From: UBA6059 sp040222235
Lineage (GTDB): Bacteria > Bacteroidota > Bacteroidia > Cytophagales > Cyclobacteriaceae
Reading direction: 5' to 3'
Assembly: GCA_040222235.1 (NCBI GenBank)
Contig: JAVKDO010000066.1
Span: forward strand, 16,899-80,898
DNA length: 64,000 bases
Notes under the pieces: generated by a model
Told to the model about the DNA's origin: nothing
Databases searched by the model: none
The model's input: only the letters and a program-made list of their open reading frames with translations
Position numbers and translations under genes: made by a program
In this document: piece by piece, positions 16,725-25,996 of the stretch
Layout of the letters: every line of letters begins with the position of its first letter
Position numbering within the stretch: the first letter of the stretch is position 1

Positions 16725-17507
16725 CTAACCTAATGTGGTGCGCTTGTCATAGCACTGATATAAGATCACCACCTCGACCACTATGGCAGCTGACCATACA
16801 AATAGGCCTGGAAGTGCAAGTAAGAAAGTCAGGAACATCACCCCTGCAGCGATCTCCAGTATACCAGCTACTTTAGCCATATTTCCGAGTTCCTTTGTAA
16901 GCTTAAAGAGCCCAATCCCAAATACGACATCCGCCGCGCCGAACATGACGCCTTCGCCACCTTTGATCAGCCAAAACTCCTCTTCGGTCATAAGGGAAAA
17001 TAGGGATATGATATCATAGATGCCCATGATAGCTACTGTAGCAGCCATCAGCCATGCACCGATCTTGACGACTGAGCTTTTGTACTGCTCACCAACTACC
17101 ACAAAGCCCATCATGAAGAATATGAAAGAGATGACAGTAGCTAATTTGATGCTGGTATAGACCAGATTGAAGTAAAAGGGTAGGTCTTCGGTGAAACGAG
17201 TAAAGTCTGCCACTACTTCGAACACTCCTAGGATGAAATAGATAGCGCCAGCGATCCAAGCAATCTGCAGTTTGCGATTACCAGACTTCTGCTCAATACT
17301 CTTTTGTACCTGATCTATGTCGTATTCTAGTGCTGTCAGGATTGACCTAACGGTAAAGTCCCGTGGTGTCACTTCGCCCGCTTCAATACGCTGCAGTGTG
17401 CGCACATTGATATTACACTGCTCGACCAGCTCCTCTTGTGTGAGCTTCTTGAGCTGTCTTAGGTTAAGAATTGTTTGTCCTAGTTGCGGTTGTTTGAGTT
17501 GTTCCAT
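16725..17507 (-). CDS. XRE-type helix-turn-helix protein with membrane domain
   Basis: 260 residues. Residues ~10-65 form an XRE helix-turn-helix (LRQLKKLTQEELVEQCNINVRTLQRIEAG). The rest holds about six hydrophobic segments (IAWIAGAIYFILGVF, ATVISFIFFMMGFVVV and others). A DNA-binding head tethered to a multi-pass membrane part suggests a membrane-associated regulator. No ligand or target is evident. It is divergent from the AraC-type gene across 233 bp. Confidence 0.8.
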   Translation of the reverse strand: MEQLKQPQLGQTILNLRQLKKLTQEELVEQCNINVRTLQRIEAGEVTPRDFTVRSILTALEYDIDQVQKSIEQKSGNRKLQIAWIAGAIYFILGVFEVVADFTRFTEDLPFYFNLVYTSIKLATVISFIFFMMGFVVVGEQYKSSVVKIGAWLMAATVAIMGIYDIISLFSLMTEEEFWLIKGGEGVMFGAADVVFGIGLFKLTKELGNMAKVAGILEIAAGVMFLTFLLALPGLFVWSAAIVVEVVILYQCYDKRTTLG

Positions 17508-17740
17508 TTTCTTTTTTTGACAAGACTAGGCGAAGGTCGATATCTTGGCAATACAATAGCTTGAATTAGACCTGACATTAACCCGACATTTCCCTTTAAA
17601 GGTGTTTAATCGCCGTTTTTACTACTTGTCAGCGTTTAAAAAAAGGCCAGCCGTGTGAAGTGTATATTGAGATTGCTGTGCCAAAACTATTACATGCTAG
17701 AGCACCAATCAAGTCCATTCGACAGTCATGATGGCCGGTC

Positions 17741-18634
17741 ATGCAAGCAAAACTAACATCAGAGTGGTTATTCCGTACATTCAAGTCAATGTCCGCAACA
17801 GATTATTCAAATAGGCATAGGCATTACACATCCTACCCTGTTAGTCCTGCCTTAAGCAAGTACATCGATTGTGTCTGGATGGAGCGATTCTCCCATTGCC
17901 CTGAGTTTCGAGGTAGAGATCACCTGATCGTACCCGACAATACCGTGGAACTTATTTTCACTATGCACAAAATAGAGAGGAGGTTTAATGCGGGAAGTCA
18001 AGATGCCATGATTTGTAAAAGCCACGTGGCTGGACTAAAGACGCGCCCTCAATATGTAAAAATAACAGGTGAGGTGCTCTTAGCAGTGAGATTTATGCCC
18101 CAAGGGCTGTATAGATTTACGGATATCCCCCTCACGGATACTATCGATCAGTCTATTCCTACAGAGTATCTATTTGGAACTGACATACAGCAGCTAGAGC
18201 AGCAACTATTGGGAGCGGAGAAGCACGTTGGTCAAGTGGCACTTGTCAATGACTATTTCACTAAGAAACTTTTCAGTTCCAAAAGACAAGAAAACGAATT
18301 GTTTGACCATATCGCTCAACGTATAATTCAATCTGATGGTCGCGTGAAAATCAGAGATCTATCAACAGAACTCAACATCTCCACTAAGACCATTGAAAGA
18401 AGGTTTCAAGAGTATTTGGGCATATCACCAAAGCGGTATTGTCAGTTGATTCGTTTTTTTCAGAGCCTAAAAACTCCATTTGATCCTCGTAAGGATTGTC
18501 TTGGTTCATTGGCCTATAGCACGGGTTACTATGATCAGATGCATTTCATCAAAGATGTGAAGAAGTACACTGGACTGACCCCATCAGTATACTTCGGTAT
18601 GGACAAGGGTATTCAAGGCCCTATTTTTCTTTAG
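17741..18634 (+). CDS. AraC-family transcriptional regulator
   Basis: 297 residues. The N-terminal half (YPVSPALSKYIDCVWMERF, LIVPDNTVELIF) resembles the sensor domain common in Bacteroidota AraC proteins (DUF6597-like). The C-terminal ~100 residues hold two helix-turn-helix motifs (IRDLSTELNISTKTIERRFQEYLG and LGSLAYSTGYYDQMHFIKDVKKYTGLTP). Start is taken at 17741; an internal ATG at 17789 gives MSATDYSNRH and may be the real one. No obvious target lies next to it. The 213-bp spacer to the next gene shows nothing. Confidence 0.85.
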   Translation: MQAKLTSEWLFRTFKSMSATDYSNRHRHYTSYPVSPALSKYIDCVWMERFSHCPEFRGRDHLIVPDNTVELIFTMHKIERRFNAGSQDAMICKSHVAGLKTRPQYVKITGEVLLAVRFMPQGLYRFTDIPLTDTIDQSIPTEYLFGTDIQQLEQQLLGAEKHVGQVALVNDYFTKKLFSSKRQENELFDHIAQRIIQSDGRVKIRDLSTELNISTKTIERRFQEYLGISPKRYCQLIRFFQSLKTPFDPRKDCLGSLAYSTGYYDQMHFIKDVKKYTGLTPSVYFGMDKGIQGPIFL

Positions 18635-18847
18635 AAGAATATACGCTGCGGCTAAAACTGCCGGCTCCATGGACAGGGTGCCTTGTACTCACAGTCTAGG
18701 TAGGAGATACCATTAATAGTGGTAGGGAATCCTCTTAAATTCAGCCTATTGGGGACATTTAAGACGATTGATCCTTGGTGATACTTGTAGTGCACAATAC
18801 CTTGAAGTGTGAATATCATAAAGAGATGATTTCAATTTTGACCAGCT

Positions 18848-20833
18848 ATGAAAAAGATAATCGTACTATGCTTATGCCTGTCCGGGTTGGACATACAGGC
18901 ACAGACCAGAAAGGATCAACTTCGTCAAATCGACATTTATTTTTATGACGAAAACTTTGAAAATGTATTAGACCTCTCGGACAAGTTAGAACAGGAATAT
19001 CCAGAAGAAACTGGACACATTTATCATAAGACGATTGCCTATCATTTGCTCAATCGCGGAAGGGAGATCTCCGACTTATTGGCTTTCGAAGACTCAGAAG
19101 CAAAATCAGATAAGTTCTATAACTATTGGATGGGCAGAGTGCATATGTCGCGTTATGAGTTAACAGAGGCGGTAAAGCATTTTCAAGCTTTTTTAGATAT
19201 CAAAACCTATAAAAGTGGGGTTATCCGAGATGAGGCACGGTACCTGCTGGAGTGGGCCAAGGTAGCCGCTGATAGCTACAATGACCCTAACGACTATGAG
19301 ATTGAACACCTGCCAAAAGGGATCAACACGAAGTATGAAGACTTATCCCCGGCCTTTTTTGATGGTCATCAGGAGATTGTCTTTACGTCAAACAGACTGA
19401 CAGGAAAAAATAGGAATGGGAAGTATCAAATCTTTCATGCTTCCAAAGACGATGGAAGCTGGTCTGAAGCCTCACCTCTCGAACAAATCGGAAAGTTTGA
19501 TTATGAAAATGCCAAAATAGAGATCATTGAGCAGGATGCTGGCCTATACTACTATAAAGATGACTATGATGGTAGCTTCTATGTCAGTAGTTATGATGAT
19601 GAAGACGGTTGGACAGCTGGCCTTGAATTGGACGAAAAACTACGCAAGAGACATATAGAGTCTCATTTCTTTATCAATGATCAGAAGAACATGATCCTGT
19701 TTGCCCAAGGTAGTGGTGATCGACATGATTTATATCAAATGGATCTCAGAGATGGGGAGTGGTCACAGCCTTATCCAATTCCAGGTTTGATCAATGGAGA
19801 GGAGTCAGACGAAGAGAATCCATTTGTTTCACATGATGGATCTACACTTTATTTCAGCTCCAACAGGGATGGTACGCTTGGCGGATACGACATCTTTAAG
19901 TCTGACTGGGATGAAGAGAAAAACGAGTGGAGAAGGCCTGTTAACATGGGCTTTCCCATAAACACACTTGATGATGAAGTCAACTTCGAATTGACGCCAA
20001 GTGACCAGTCGGGCTACCTCGCTTCCAACAGGTTACACTCTCTGGGTGGCTTTGATATCTACTATTTCCATAAGGAGGCTAAGATCGTGGTTAAAGGTCT
20101 TGTTGCTGATCAAAAGTCTGGTTTACCAGTGCCGTTTGCTCAGGTCAAGTTTCATCCACAGACCTATGAAGACGAATCGTTCATTGCCTATACGGATGAG
20201 GAGGGTCGCTATGAGGCGTTGGTCTTCAATCGTGATGAATTTCATGTCGAAGTGCTCGTGGATGAGACGAAAATCTATGATGACCGATATACCAGCTATG
20301 TGCCTACTGATGCCACATTCCTCACTTTCGATTTGTCGGTAGACCTACCGGAAAATACCAAGCAGCATACCAACTACACTGCACTCTATGAAGGAGATGA
20401 TGAGGAGGAAAATGTTTCAATTGATATGATTGGGAATAAATTCCGATCTGGAAAGAAGGCGGTCGTCAATAATATATACTTTGGCTACAGATCCTATCAT
20501 TTGGAGGAGAGCTCAGCCCCAATACTTGAAGAAATACGGGCTACTCTTACCAAATATCCTTCTCTAAAAATCGAGATCGCCGGCCACACCGATAATACTG
20601 GAAATGATGAAACCAACCTCTTGTTATCACAAAAAAGGGCGGAAGCAGTCCGAACTTACCTTGTAGAGTATGGTGTGGATGGAGATCGATTAATTGCTAA
20701 GGGCTATGGGGCCAAATTGCCCTTGGCCTCTAACGATGATGAAAAAGACGGAAGAGAGCTTAATCGAAGGATCGAGATAGTGGCTTTGGAGGAGGGTAAT
20801 CTTGATCCTGCTGTTGATAGTGTCGAGCAATGA
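18848..20833 (+). CDS. PorE-like OmpA-family protein (TPR, beta-propeller, CRD, OmpA_C)
   Basis: 661 residues. A signal peptide (MKKIIVLCLCLSGLDIQAQ) is followed by TPR-like helices (~20-150), a PD40-type beta-propeller (~150-400; SPAFFDGHQEIVFTSNR, LYFSSNRDGTLGGYDIF), a carboxypeptidase-regulatory-like domain (~405-510; VADQKSGLPVPFAQV) and an OmpA_C peptidoglycan-binding domain (~540-650; IEIAGHTDNTG, LNRRIEIV). This order matches PorE of the type IX secretion system, but Bacteroidota carry several paralogues of the same build. The mature N-terminus starts without Cys, unlike lipoprotein PorE. It probably links outer membrane and peptidoglycan. Confidence 0.8.
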   Translation: MKKIIVLCLCLSGLDIQAQTRKDQLRQIDIYFYDENFENVLDLSDKLEQEYPEETGHIYHKTIAYHLLNRGREISDLLAFEDSEAKSDKFYNYWMGRVHMSRYELTEAVKHFQAFLDIKTYKSGVIRDEARYLLEWAKVAADSYNDPNDYEIEHLPKGINTKYEDLSPAFFDGHQEIVFTSNRLTGKNRNGKYQIFHASKDDGSWSEASPLEQIGKFDYENAKIEIIEQDAGLYYYKDDYDGSFYVSSYDDEDGWTAGLELDEKLRKRHIESHFFINDQKNMILFAQGSGDRHDLYQMDLRDGEWSQPYPIPGLINGEESDEENPFVSHDGSTLYFSSNRDGTLGGYDIFKSDWDEEKNEWRRPVNMGFPINTLDDEVNFELTPSDQSGYLASNRLHSLGGFDIYYFHKEAKIVVKGLVADQKSGLPVPFAQVKFHPQTYEDESFIAYTDEEGRYEALVFNRDEFHVEVLVDETKIYDDRYTSYVPTDATFLTFDLSVDLPENTKQHTNYTALYEGDDEEENVSIDMIGNKFRSGKKAVVNNIYFGYRSYHLEESSAPILEEIRATLTKYPSLKIEIAGHTDNTGNDETNLLLSQKRAEAVRTYLVEYGVDGDRLIAKGYGAKLPLASNDDEKDGRELNRRIEIVALEEGNLDPAVDSVEQ

Positions 20834-20903
20834 AGAGCAGGCTGAAGTGAACTACTGAAGCTAGAGGCTTGCTTTCTTTCCATGAATAAGGCAACTTTCT
20901 TTT

Positions 20904-21485
20904 ATGAAAGTATCCAAGCAAGGAGTTGGAAAAATTGCAGTTGAATTTATATCTGTAGTATTTGCAGTGTTGCTTGCACTTGGGCTAAATCACTGGCGTG
21001 AGAATAAAATCAATGAGCAGTTGGCTGCTGATTCTTATCAACGGATACAGAGGGAGGTTCAAGACAACATTGCTGAACTAGACTCTTCTCTGATAGAGTT
21101 TGATCGCTTTATTGAGGAAATAAAAGCAGAGCAGTCACTCTTAGATAGTCTGGGCGACAACTATAAAGAGGTGAGTTGGTCCTACTCCCACCCCGTTCTT
21201 TCGATAGATGCTTGGAAGGCTGCTACGATTACCAATGCCGTACTTAACATGGATCCTGATCTGGTAGAGGATTTGGCGGATGTTTATGCCGTTCAAGAGA
21301 TGTATATGGAATTTGGGTTTAAGTTTTTTGATCGAGCTGCGGAAATGGCGCGATTTCGAGATGATCCTGAAACCATGATTGAAATCATTCAGACTCATTA
21401 TGCCATCTCAAAGTCAATCGCGAAGAGCTTAAGAGAAGGATACGGTGATTTTCTAGAAGAGTATCCGCTCGCGGAGAGCGAGTAG
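20904..21485 (+). CDS. small single-pass membrane protein (DUF6090-like)
   Basis: 193 residues. A hydrophobic helix near the N-terminus (VEFISVVFAVLLALGLNHW) ends in NHWRE, followed by an acidic, mostly helical domain. The helix with the NHWRE boundary is typical of a Bacteroidota family of unknown function annotated DUF6090. No catalytic motif is seen. It lies 70 bp after the PorE-like gene in the same direction. A functional link is possible but not shown. Confidence 0.65.
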   Translation: MKVSKQGVGKIAVEFISVVFAVLLALGLNHWRENKINEQLAADSYQRIQREVQDNIAELDSSLIEFDRFIEEIKAEQSLLDSLGDNYKEVSWSYSHPVLSIDAWKAATITNAVLNMDPDLVEDLADVYAVQEMYMEFGFKFFDRAAEMARFRDDPETMIEIIQTHYAISKSIAKSLREGYGDFLEEYPLAESE

Positions 21486-21496
21486 TCAATGTTACC

Positions 21497-22306
21497 TCAG
21501 ACCAATAGTAAGGTACTAGTGCTGTAGCCATTCAGCATTTCAAGATTCGGATCTAAGCTGAATATGCCGTACATGGTAGATCCAGAGCCAGACATACTAG
21601 CGTAATGCGCACCTTGATGATAGAGCTCTTCTTTGAGGTTTTTGAGACTTGGGTGTAGCTTGAATGCTGATTTTTCAAAGTCATTTTTAACCGAGTCTTT
21701 CCACTCCGCGATACTTGTGCTTTCTAGTATCTCTTTCAAGTCAGCTTCGGATGGTTTAGGAATCACTCCCTCATAGGCTTCCTTCGTTCCAATATGGAGG
21801 TCAGGGTTGATAAGCACCACATATTTACCATCGAGATTAAGATTGATAGCCTCAAAGATTTCTCCGCGCCCCTTGGCAATAACAGGCTGATTCTTGATAA
21901 AGAAAGGACAGTCACTTCCGAGCCGTAGTGCGTGAGACTCGAGTTGCTTGTCAGTCAGACCTAGCTTGAACTTTTCATTAAGCAGCTTAAGCATGAAGGC
22001 ACCATCAGCCGAGCCACCCCCAAGCCCGGCACCCATAGGTATTGACTTGAGAAGGTGAACCTTAATGGGCGGAAGGTCAAAATCTTTTTTGAGCTGCTCA
22101 TAAGCCTTGACTACCAGATTAGAACTCGACTTACCAGGAATCGAGAGACCACTGCTTTCGAATGAAAATTCGTTGGCTTCTGTGATTTCTAAAGCATCAC
22201 ACCAGGGAACCGGATAGAAGCAGGACTCTATGTTGTGGTAGCCGTCTGCTCTCTTTGAGGTAATTCTAAGTCCTAGATTAATCTTAATATTTGGGAAAGA
22301 GATCAT
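21497..22306 (-). CDS. ispE: 4-diphosphocytidyl-2-C-methyl-D-erythritol kinase
   Basis: 269 residues, GHMP kinase fold. N-terminal SFPNIKINLGLRITSKRADGYHNIES and the ATP loop PMGAGLGGGSADGA (~residues 91-104) identify IspE, which phosphorylates CDP-ME in the non-mevalonate isoprenoid pathway. SMSGSGSTMYGIF is the third GHMP motif. It lies 14 bp downstream of fabI and is probably co-transcribed with it. Confidence 0.95.
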   Translation of the reverse strand: MISFPNIKINLGLRITSKRADGYHNIESCFYPVPWCDALEITEANEFSFESSGLSIPGKSSSNLVVKAYEQLKKDFDLPPIKVHLLKSIPMGAGLGGGSADGAFMLKLLNEKFKLGLTDKQLESHALRLGSDCPFFIKNQPVIAKGRGEIFEAINLNLDGKYVVLINPDLHIGTKEAYEGVIPKPSEADLKEILESTSIAEWKDSVKNDFEKSAFKLHPSLKNLKEELYHQGAHYASMSGSGSTMYGIFSLDPNLEMLNGYSTSTLLLV

Positions 22307-22320
22307 CCAGACCTTGTTGT

Positions 22321-23136
22321 TTACTTCTTCCCATAAGCCTCAATGATCTCCTCAGAGATACCAACATTGGAGAAACCACCATCATGGTACAGGTTCTGCA
22401 TGGTGATCATTCTGCTAAGATCTGAAAACATAAATATGCAATAGTTAGCACAATCAACAGCAGGGGCATTTCCTAAGGGGGACATTTGATCTGCGAAACC
22501 AAAGAAGGAGTCGAATCCACTAATACCAGATCCAGCAGTGGTTGCTGTAGGAGATTGTGAAATGGTGTTAACCCTTACTTTCTTGGCTTTACCATATCGA
22601 TACCCATAGCTACGTGCAATAGACTCAAGTAGCGACTTGGCCTCTGCCATATCATTGTAGAAAGGGAAAGTGCGCTGAGCTGCTATGTAGGACAAGCCGA
22701 GTACCGAACCCCACTCACTAATTGCATCTAGCTTCTCTGCGGTCTGTAGCATCTTGTGGAATGATAGACCAGAGATGTCCAGTGATTTTTGAAACCAGTC
22801 ATAGTTCAAATTGCCGTACTCACGATTCTTTCGAACGTTGGGCGACATGCCAATAGAGTGAAGTACAAAATCCACTTTACCACCGAGTACTTCAGTCGAC
22901 TTGTTGAATAAGCTTTCTAGGTCATCAGTGGAAGTGGCATCAGCGGGAATGAGTTCTGCTTCGCATTTCTCTGCAAGTTGCTGAATTCCGCCCATGCGCA
23001 ATGCAATTGGGGCGTTAGTGAGCGTGAAGGTAGCACCTTCTTCTTTGGCTCGCTCTGCGACTTTCCAAGCGATTGAGTTTTCGTCTAGCGCACCTGAGAT
23101 GATTCCTTTTTTTCCTTTCAGTAAGTTGAATGACAT
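22321..23136 (-). CDS. fabI: enoyl-[acyl-carrier-protein] reductase (NADH)
   Basis: 271 residues, short-chain dehydrogenase fold. GKKGIISGALDENSIAW is the FabI-type nucleotide loop. The catalytic Tyr-x6-Lys is in FYNDMAEAKSLLES, preceded by LSYIAAQR. It reduces the enoyl-ACP double bond in fatty-acid elongation. It is first of the pair with ispE. The 90-bp region upstream shows no confident promoter by eye. Confidence 0.95.
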   Translation of the reverse strand: MSFNLLKGKKGIISGALDENSIAWKVAERAKEEGATFTLTNAPIALRMGGIQQLAEKCEAELIPADATSTDDLESLFNKSTEVLGGKVDFVLHSIGMSPNVRKNREYGNLNYDWFQKSLDISGLSFHKMLQTAEKLDAISEWGSVLGLSYIAAQRTFPFYNDMAEAKSLLESIARSYGYRYGKAKKVRVNTISQSPTATTAGSGISGFDSFFGFADQMSPLGNAPAVDCANYCIFMFSDLSRMITMQNLYHDGGFSNVGISEEIIEAYGKK

Positions 23137-23226
23137 GTCGACTTTTGGTTTTAATTCAGATTGTAAAAGTAGTTAATGTGCTTATGGATTAGCGAATATC
23201 AATTTGTAATTAGTGACCCAGTGTTA

Positions 23227-24879
23227 CTATTGAGTGATAAGATCTCGTGCGCTCTGTACAGCACTCGTTGATGGATTGTCACCGTCGATCATCTTGGCAA
23301 TTTCAAAGACGCGCTGATCCTCGTCCAGTACTTTTATCTTGCTGATCGTGCGATCACTGGAGTTGTCCTTGTACACGAAATAGTGCTGATCTCCTTTGGC
23401 AGCAAACTGTGGCAGGTGACTAATGGCAATGACTTGATGAGCCTGGGCCATCTCCTTCATCATCGCCACCATTTTTTTGGCAATCTCGCCAGAGACTCCA
23501 GTATCTATCTCATCAAATATGATCGTCGGTAGGGCAGTCTTATCTGCCAGGATATACTTGAGACAAAACATCAACCTTGAGAACTCTCCACCAGAGGCGA
23601 CTTGTCGAATATCCTGTGGAGCCACTCCTTTATTGGCACTGAAGACGAACTGCACCGCATCCCTACCGGAACTATCCATTTCCTGATCTGCAATAGTTAC
23701 TTCAAAAGTAGCTTCAGGCATTCCAAGTTTGCGAAGAAGCTCAGTGATTTGTAGTCCCAAATTCTTTTGAACTGACTTCCGAGATTTAGACAGATGATCC
23801 GCAGCATCTTCGGCCTTGGTTTTGTTCTTATTTAGATGCGCTAACGCTTTATCAAGCTCAGTATCGATACTACTAGACTTCTCGACCTTGACTTCTAGCT
23901 CAGCCTGAATAGCTAAGAGTTCTGAGATAGTCTGTACACGATGTTTTTGCTGAAGGCTGAAAATGAGGCTGATGCGTTCTTTAACTTCCTCGATTCGCGC
24001 TGGATCATGGATCACCTTTTCCTCTATGCGATTGGTTTCATCCAAGATGTCCTGTGTCTCGACTAGTACAGAGTGCAGTCGCTCATTCAGGCTACTATAG
24101 TGATCTCCAAATCGACTCAATTGTTGAATTAACGAGGTAGCATTGGATAAAAGGCTCGTAGCTCCCATCTCCTCATCTCCAAGTGCGGAGACCAACTGGT
24201 TGAGCTTGAGTTTGATATCCTCGGCATTCTCTAGTTCCTGAAGCTCGTTTTCTAGTGCTTCCTGCTCGCCATCTACCAGACTAGCCTTGCTTAATTCATC
24301 ATATTGAAACTGGAAAAAGTCGGCTTCTTGTCTAAGTTGATCAGCCGTGCTTTTCAGATCTGTATAAGCTCGATTAGCCTCTTTATAAGTGCTGTAGTGA
24401 CCAGTATAATCACTTAATAGGTCTGGATGATTAGCAAAAATGTCTAGGACTTCCAGTTGATATTTCTGATCACCAATGTTGAGGTTGTCATGCTGTGAGT
24501 GAATATCCATTAGCCTTACACCGAGCTTCTTGAGGATATCAAGTGTCACCGGCGTGTCGTTCACAAAGGCTCTGGACTTTCCGCTAGGCGAAATTTCACG
24601 CCGAATGATTGTTTGTGCATCATAGTCTAGATCTTCGTTCTCGAAGAGGCTATTAAGCTGATAGTCAGAAATGTCAAAGGCTCCTTCAATGACACATTTT
24701 TGATCAGTATTAAAAAGCACTTTGGTATCTGCGCGATTGCCAAGGAGAAGTCCCACCGCACCTAGCATGATCGATTTTCCTGCTCCAGTCTCACCCGTAA
24801 TGATATTGAGAGACGGAGATGGTGTCATCTCCAGTGTCTCAATCAATGCGTAATTTTGGATTTTGAGTTGGCTAAGCAT
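23227..24879 (-). CDS. recN: DNA repair protein RecN
   Basis: 550 residues, normal for RecN. Walker A is in ITGETGAGKSIML near residue 30. Long coiled-coil arms run through ~160-360. The C-terminal ABC signature ASGGEFSRLMF and Walker B IIFDEIDTGVSGEIA follow. RecN is an SMC-like protein acting early in double-strand break repair. It is the last gene of the bamD-recN operon, and its ATG lies 8 bp inside the preceding small gene. Confidence 0.96.
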   Translation of the reverse strand: MLSQLKIQNYALIETLEMTPSPSLNIITGETGAGKSIMLGAVGLLLGNRADTKVLFNTDQKCVIEGAFDISDYQLNSLFENEDLDYDAQTIIRREISPSGKSRAFVNDTPVTLDILKKLGVRLMDIHSQHDNLNIGDQKYQLEVLDIFANHPDLLSDYTGHYSTYKEANRAYTDLKSTADQLRQEADFFQFQYDELSKASLVDGEQEALENELQELENAEDIKLKLNQLVSALGDEEMGATSLLSNATSLIQQLSRFGDHYSSLNERLHSVLVETQDILDETNRIEEKVIHDPARIEEVKERISLIFSLQQKHRVQTISELLAIQAELEVKVEKSSSIDTELDKALAHLNKNKTKAEDAADHLSKSRKSVQKNLGLQITELLRKLGMPEATFEVTIADQEMDSSGRDAVQFVFSANKGVAPQDIRQVASGGEFSRLMFCLKYILADKTALPTIIFDEIDTGVSGEIAKKMVAMMKEMAQAHQVIAISHLPQFAAKGDQHYFVYKDNSSDRTISKIKVLDEDQRVFEIAKMIDGDNPSTSAVQSARDLITQ

Positions 24880-25093
24880 TCAGTTCGAGAATGATCTCAT
24901 CTACTGAATCGACATTGATATGATGCTTTCTCAGGATGAGGTCTTTAGCTTCAAAAATATTGTTTTTGAACGAAAGAAGCTGGACATGTAGCACACTTTT
25001 GTCCTTCATGACTATGGACACTTCTTGTCCCAGGAGCTGCGTGACTTGACTCGGAATCTCAGCGGTATAAATCCGCTTTTGCCTTTTTGACAT
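24872..25093 (-). CDS. 73-residue Hfq/LSm-like protein of unknown function
   Basis: No assigned family was recognised. After a basic N-terminus (MSKRQKRIY) the sequence has the order of an Sm fold: helix-like PSQVTQLLGQ, strands EVSIVMKD and SVLHVQLLSFKNN, then ILRKHHINVDSVDEIIL. Compared with Hfq, the LxSFxx turn and the YKHA/RKHH segment near the end fall in register. Sm proteins bind RNA as rings. It sits 3 bp downstream of DUF4835 and overlaps recN by 8 bp. Fold similarity is my inference. A short accessory protein with another fold is possible. Confidence 0.6.
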   Translation of the reverse strand: MSKRQKRIYTAEIPSQVTQLLGQEVSIVMKDKSVLHVQLLSFKNNIFEAKDLILRKHHINVDSVDEIILELNA

Positions 25094-25096
25094 GGT

Positions 25097-25996
25097 CTAG
25101 TTCTCGATCATCTTCTTCAAAGCTTCTGCTTTGCTAGGATCGATCTGGGTGATGATATTGTAGGCATTACGTCGCACAGTATTATTACCCTGGCTGAAGA
25201 CATTGGCTAATTCGTCAGTCTTGGCATCCAAATAGGATGTAGTCAGGATTGCTCTTGGTCGGGTATTGTTAACCTGCTGCATTTTCTTGAGACCTTCTAG
25301 TATGGTGGTTCGTGCCTTTTCTGGATCGGTCTGCATCAGATCCATCCCCTGTCTATGGTAGCTGTAGATTGATTCGCGCAGCGGTTCCATTTGCTGATTG
25401 ATGAGGTTTTCGCCCAACCAGTACCTGTTTCTGATTGAGCCGAATTGATTCCATCCCGCGAAACCTGACTGCTGCGCATTATTGACCACCTGCCAGGCAC
25501 GCTCCATATAAGGCTGCCCTGCCATGCTTTCAAAACTATCGTAATCAAGCCCTATGATCACATATGCATAAAAGGCCAGTAACGATGTGATATTATTGTT
25601 GAAGGCATTGTCATTGTAATTTAGCGGCTGTGAAGGTGCGTACTCAAAAGTCCAGTCACGATCTCCAAAATTGAGTAGGATCGACTCATAGTTGCTTTCA
25701 TAAACTGGTCGTGCCGAGAGTATCTGCACTGATGCCTCAAAATTACTAATAGTAGGCATTGAGGAGATATTGATGATCAGATTACAATTGATTCTCTCAT
25801 CGTTCTCGAAATTGTCCTCCGTCCACTTCCGATCGTTGAGGAACTGAGCAAATGCAATCTCCATCTCATCGAAAATGTCCCGCTCAGTACTTTGTACTTG
25901 CTGAGCATCTATGATCACGCGACAGTTCAGTTCTTGACTGAGACCGATGACAGTCGTGATTACTACCGTAAAAATGGTGAGTCCGAATCTTCTCAT
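25097..25996 (-). CDS. DUF4835 periplasmic protein
   Basis: 299 residues with a signal peptide (MRRFGLTIFTVVITTVIGLSQ) and mature start ELNCRVIIDAQQVQ. Further markers are FAQFLNDRKWT, INCNLIINI and DWTFEYAPSQPLNYND. It matches the Bacteroidota-specific DUF4835 family, unknown in function and regularly next to coaBC. Its ATG overlaps the coaBC stop by 4 bp. Its presence in an operon with bamD hints at envelope work, but that is inference. Confidence 0.85.
   Translation of the reverse strand: MRRFGLTIFTVVITTVIGLSQELNCRVIIDAQQVQSTERDIFDEMEIAFAQFLNDRKWTEDNFENDERINCNLIINISSMPTISNFEASVQILSARPVYESNYESILLNFGDRDWTFEYAPSQPLNYNDNAFNNNITSLLAFYAYVIIGLDYDSFESMAGQPYMERAWQVVNNAQQSGFAGWNQFGSIRNRYWLGENLINQQMEPLRESIYSYHRQGMDLMQTDPEKARTTILEGLKKMQQVNNTRPRAILTTSYLDAKTDELANVFSQGNNTVRRNAYNIITQIDPSKAEALKKMIEN

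Noticed and set aside
16725..18634. Divergent XRE and AraC regulators as a defence or phage control module
   Set aside because: No integrase, nuclease or other defence gene lies nearby. The genes sit between housekeeping operons.
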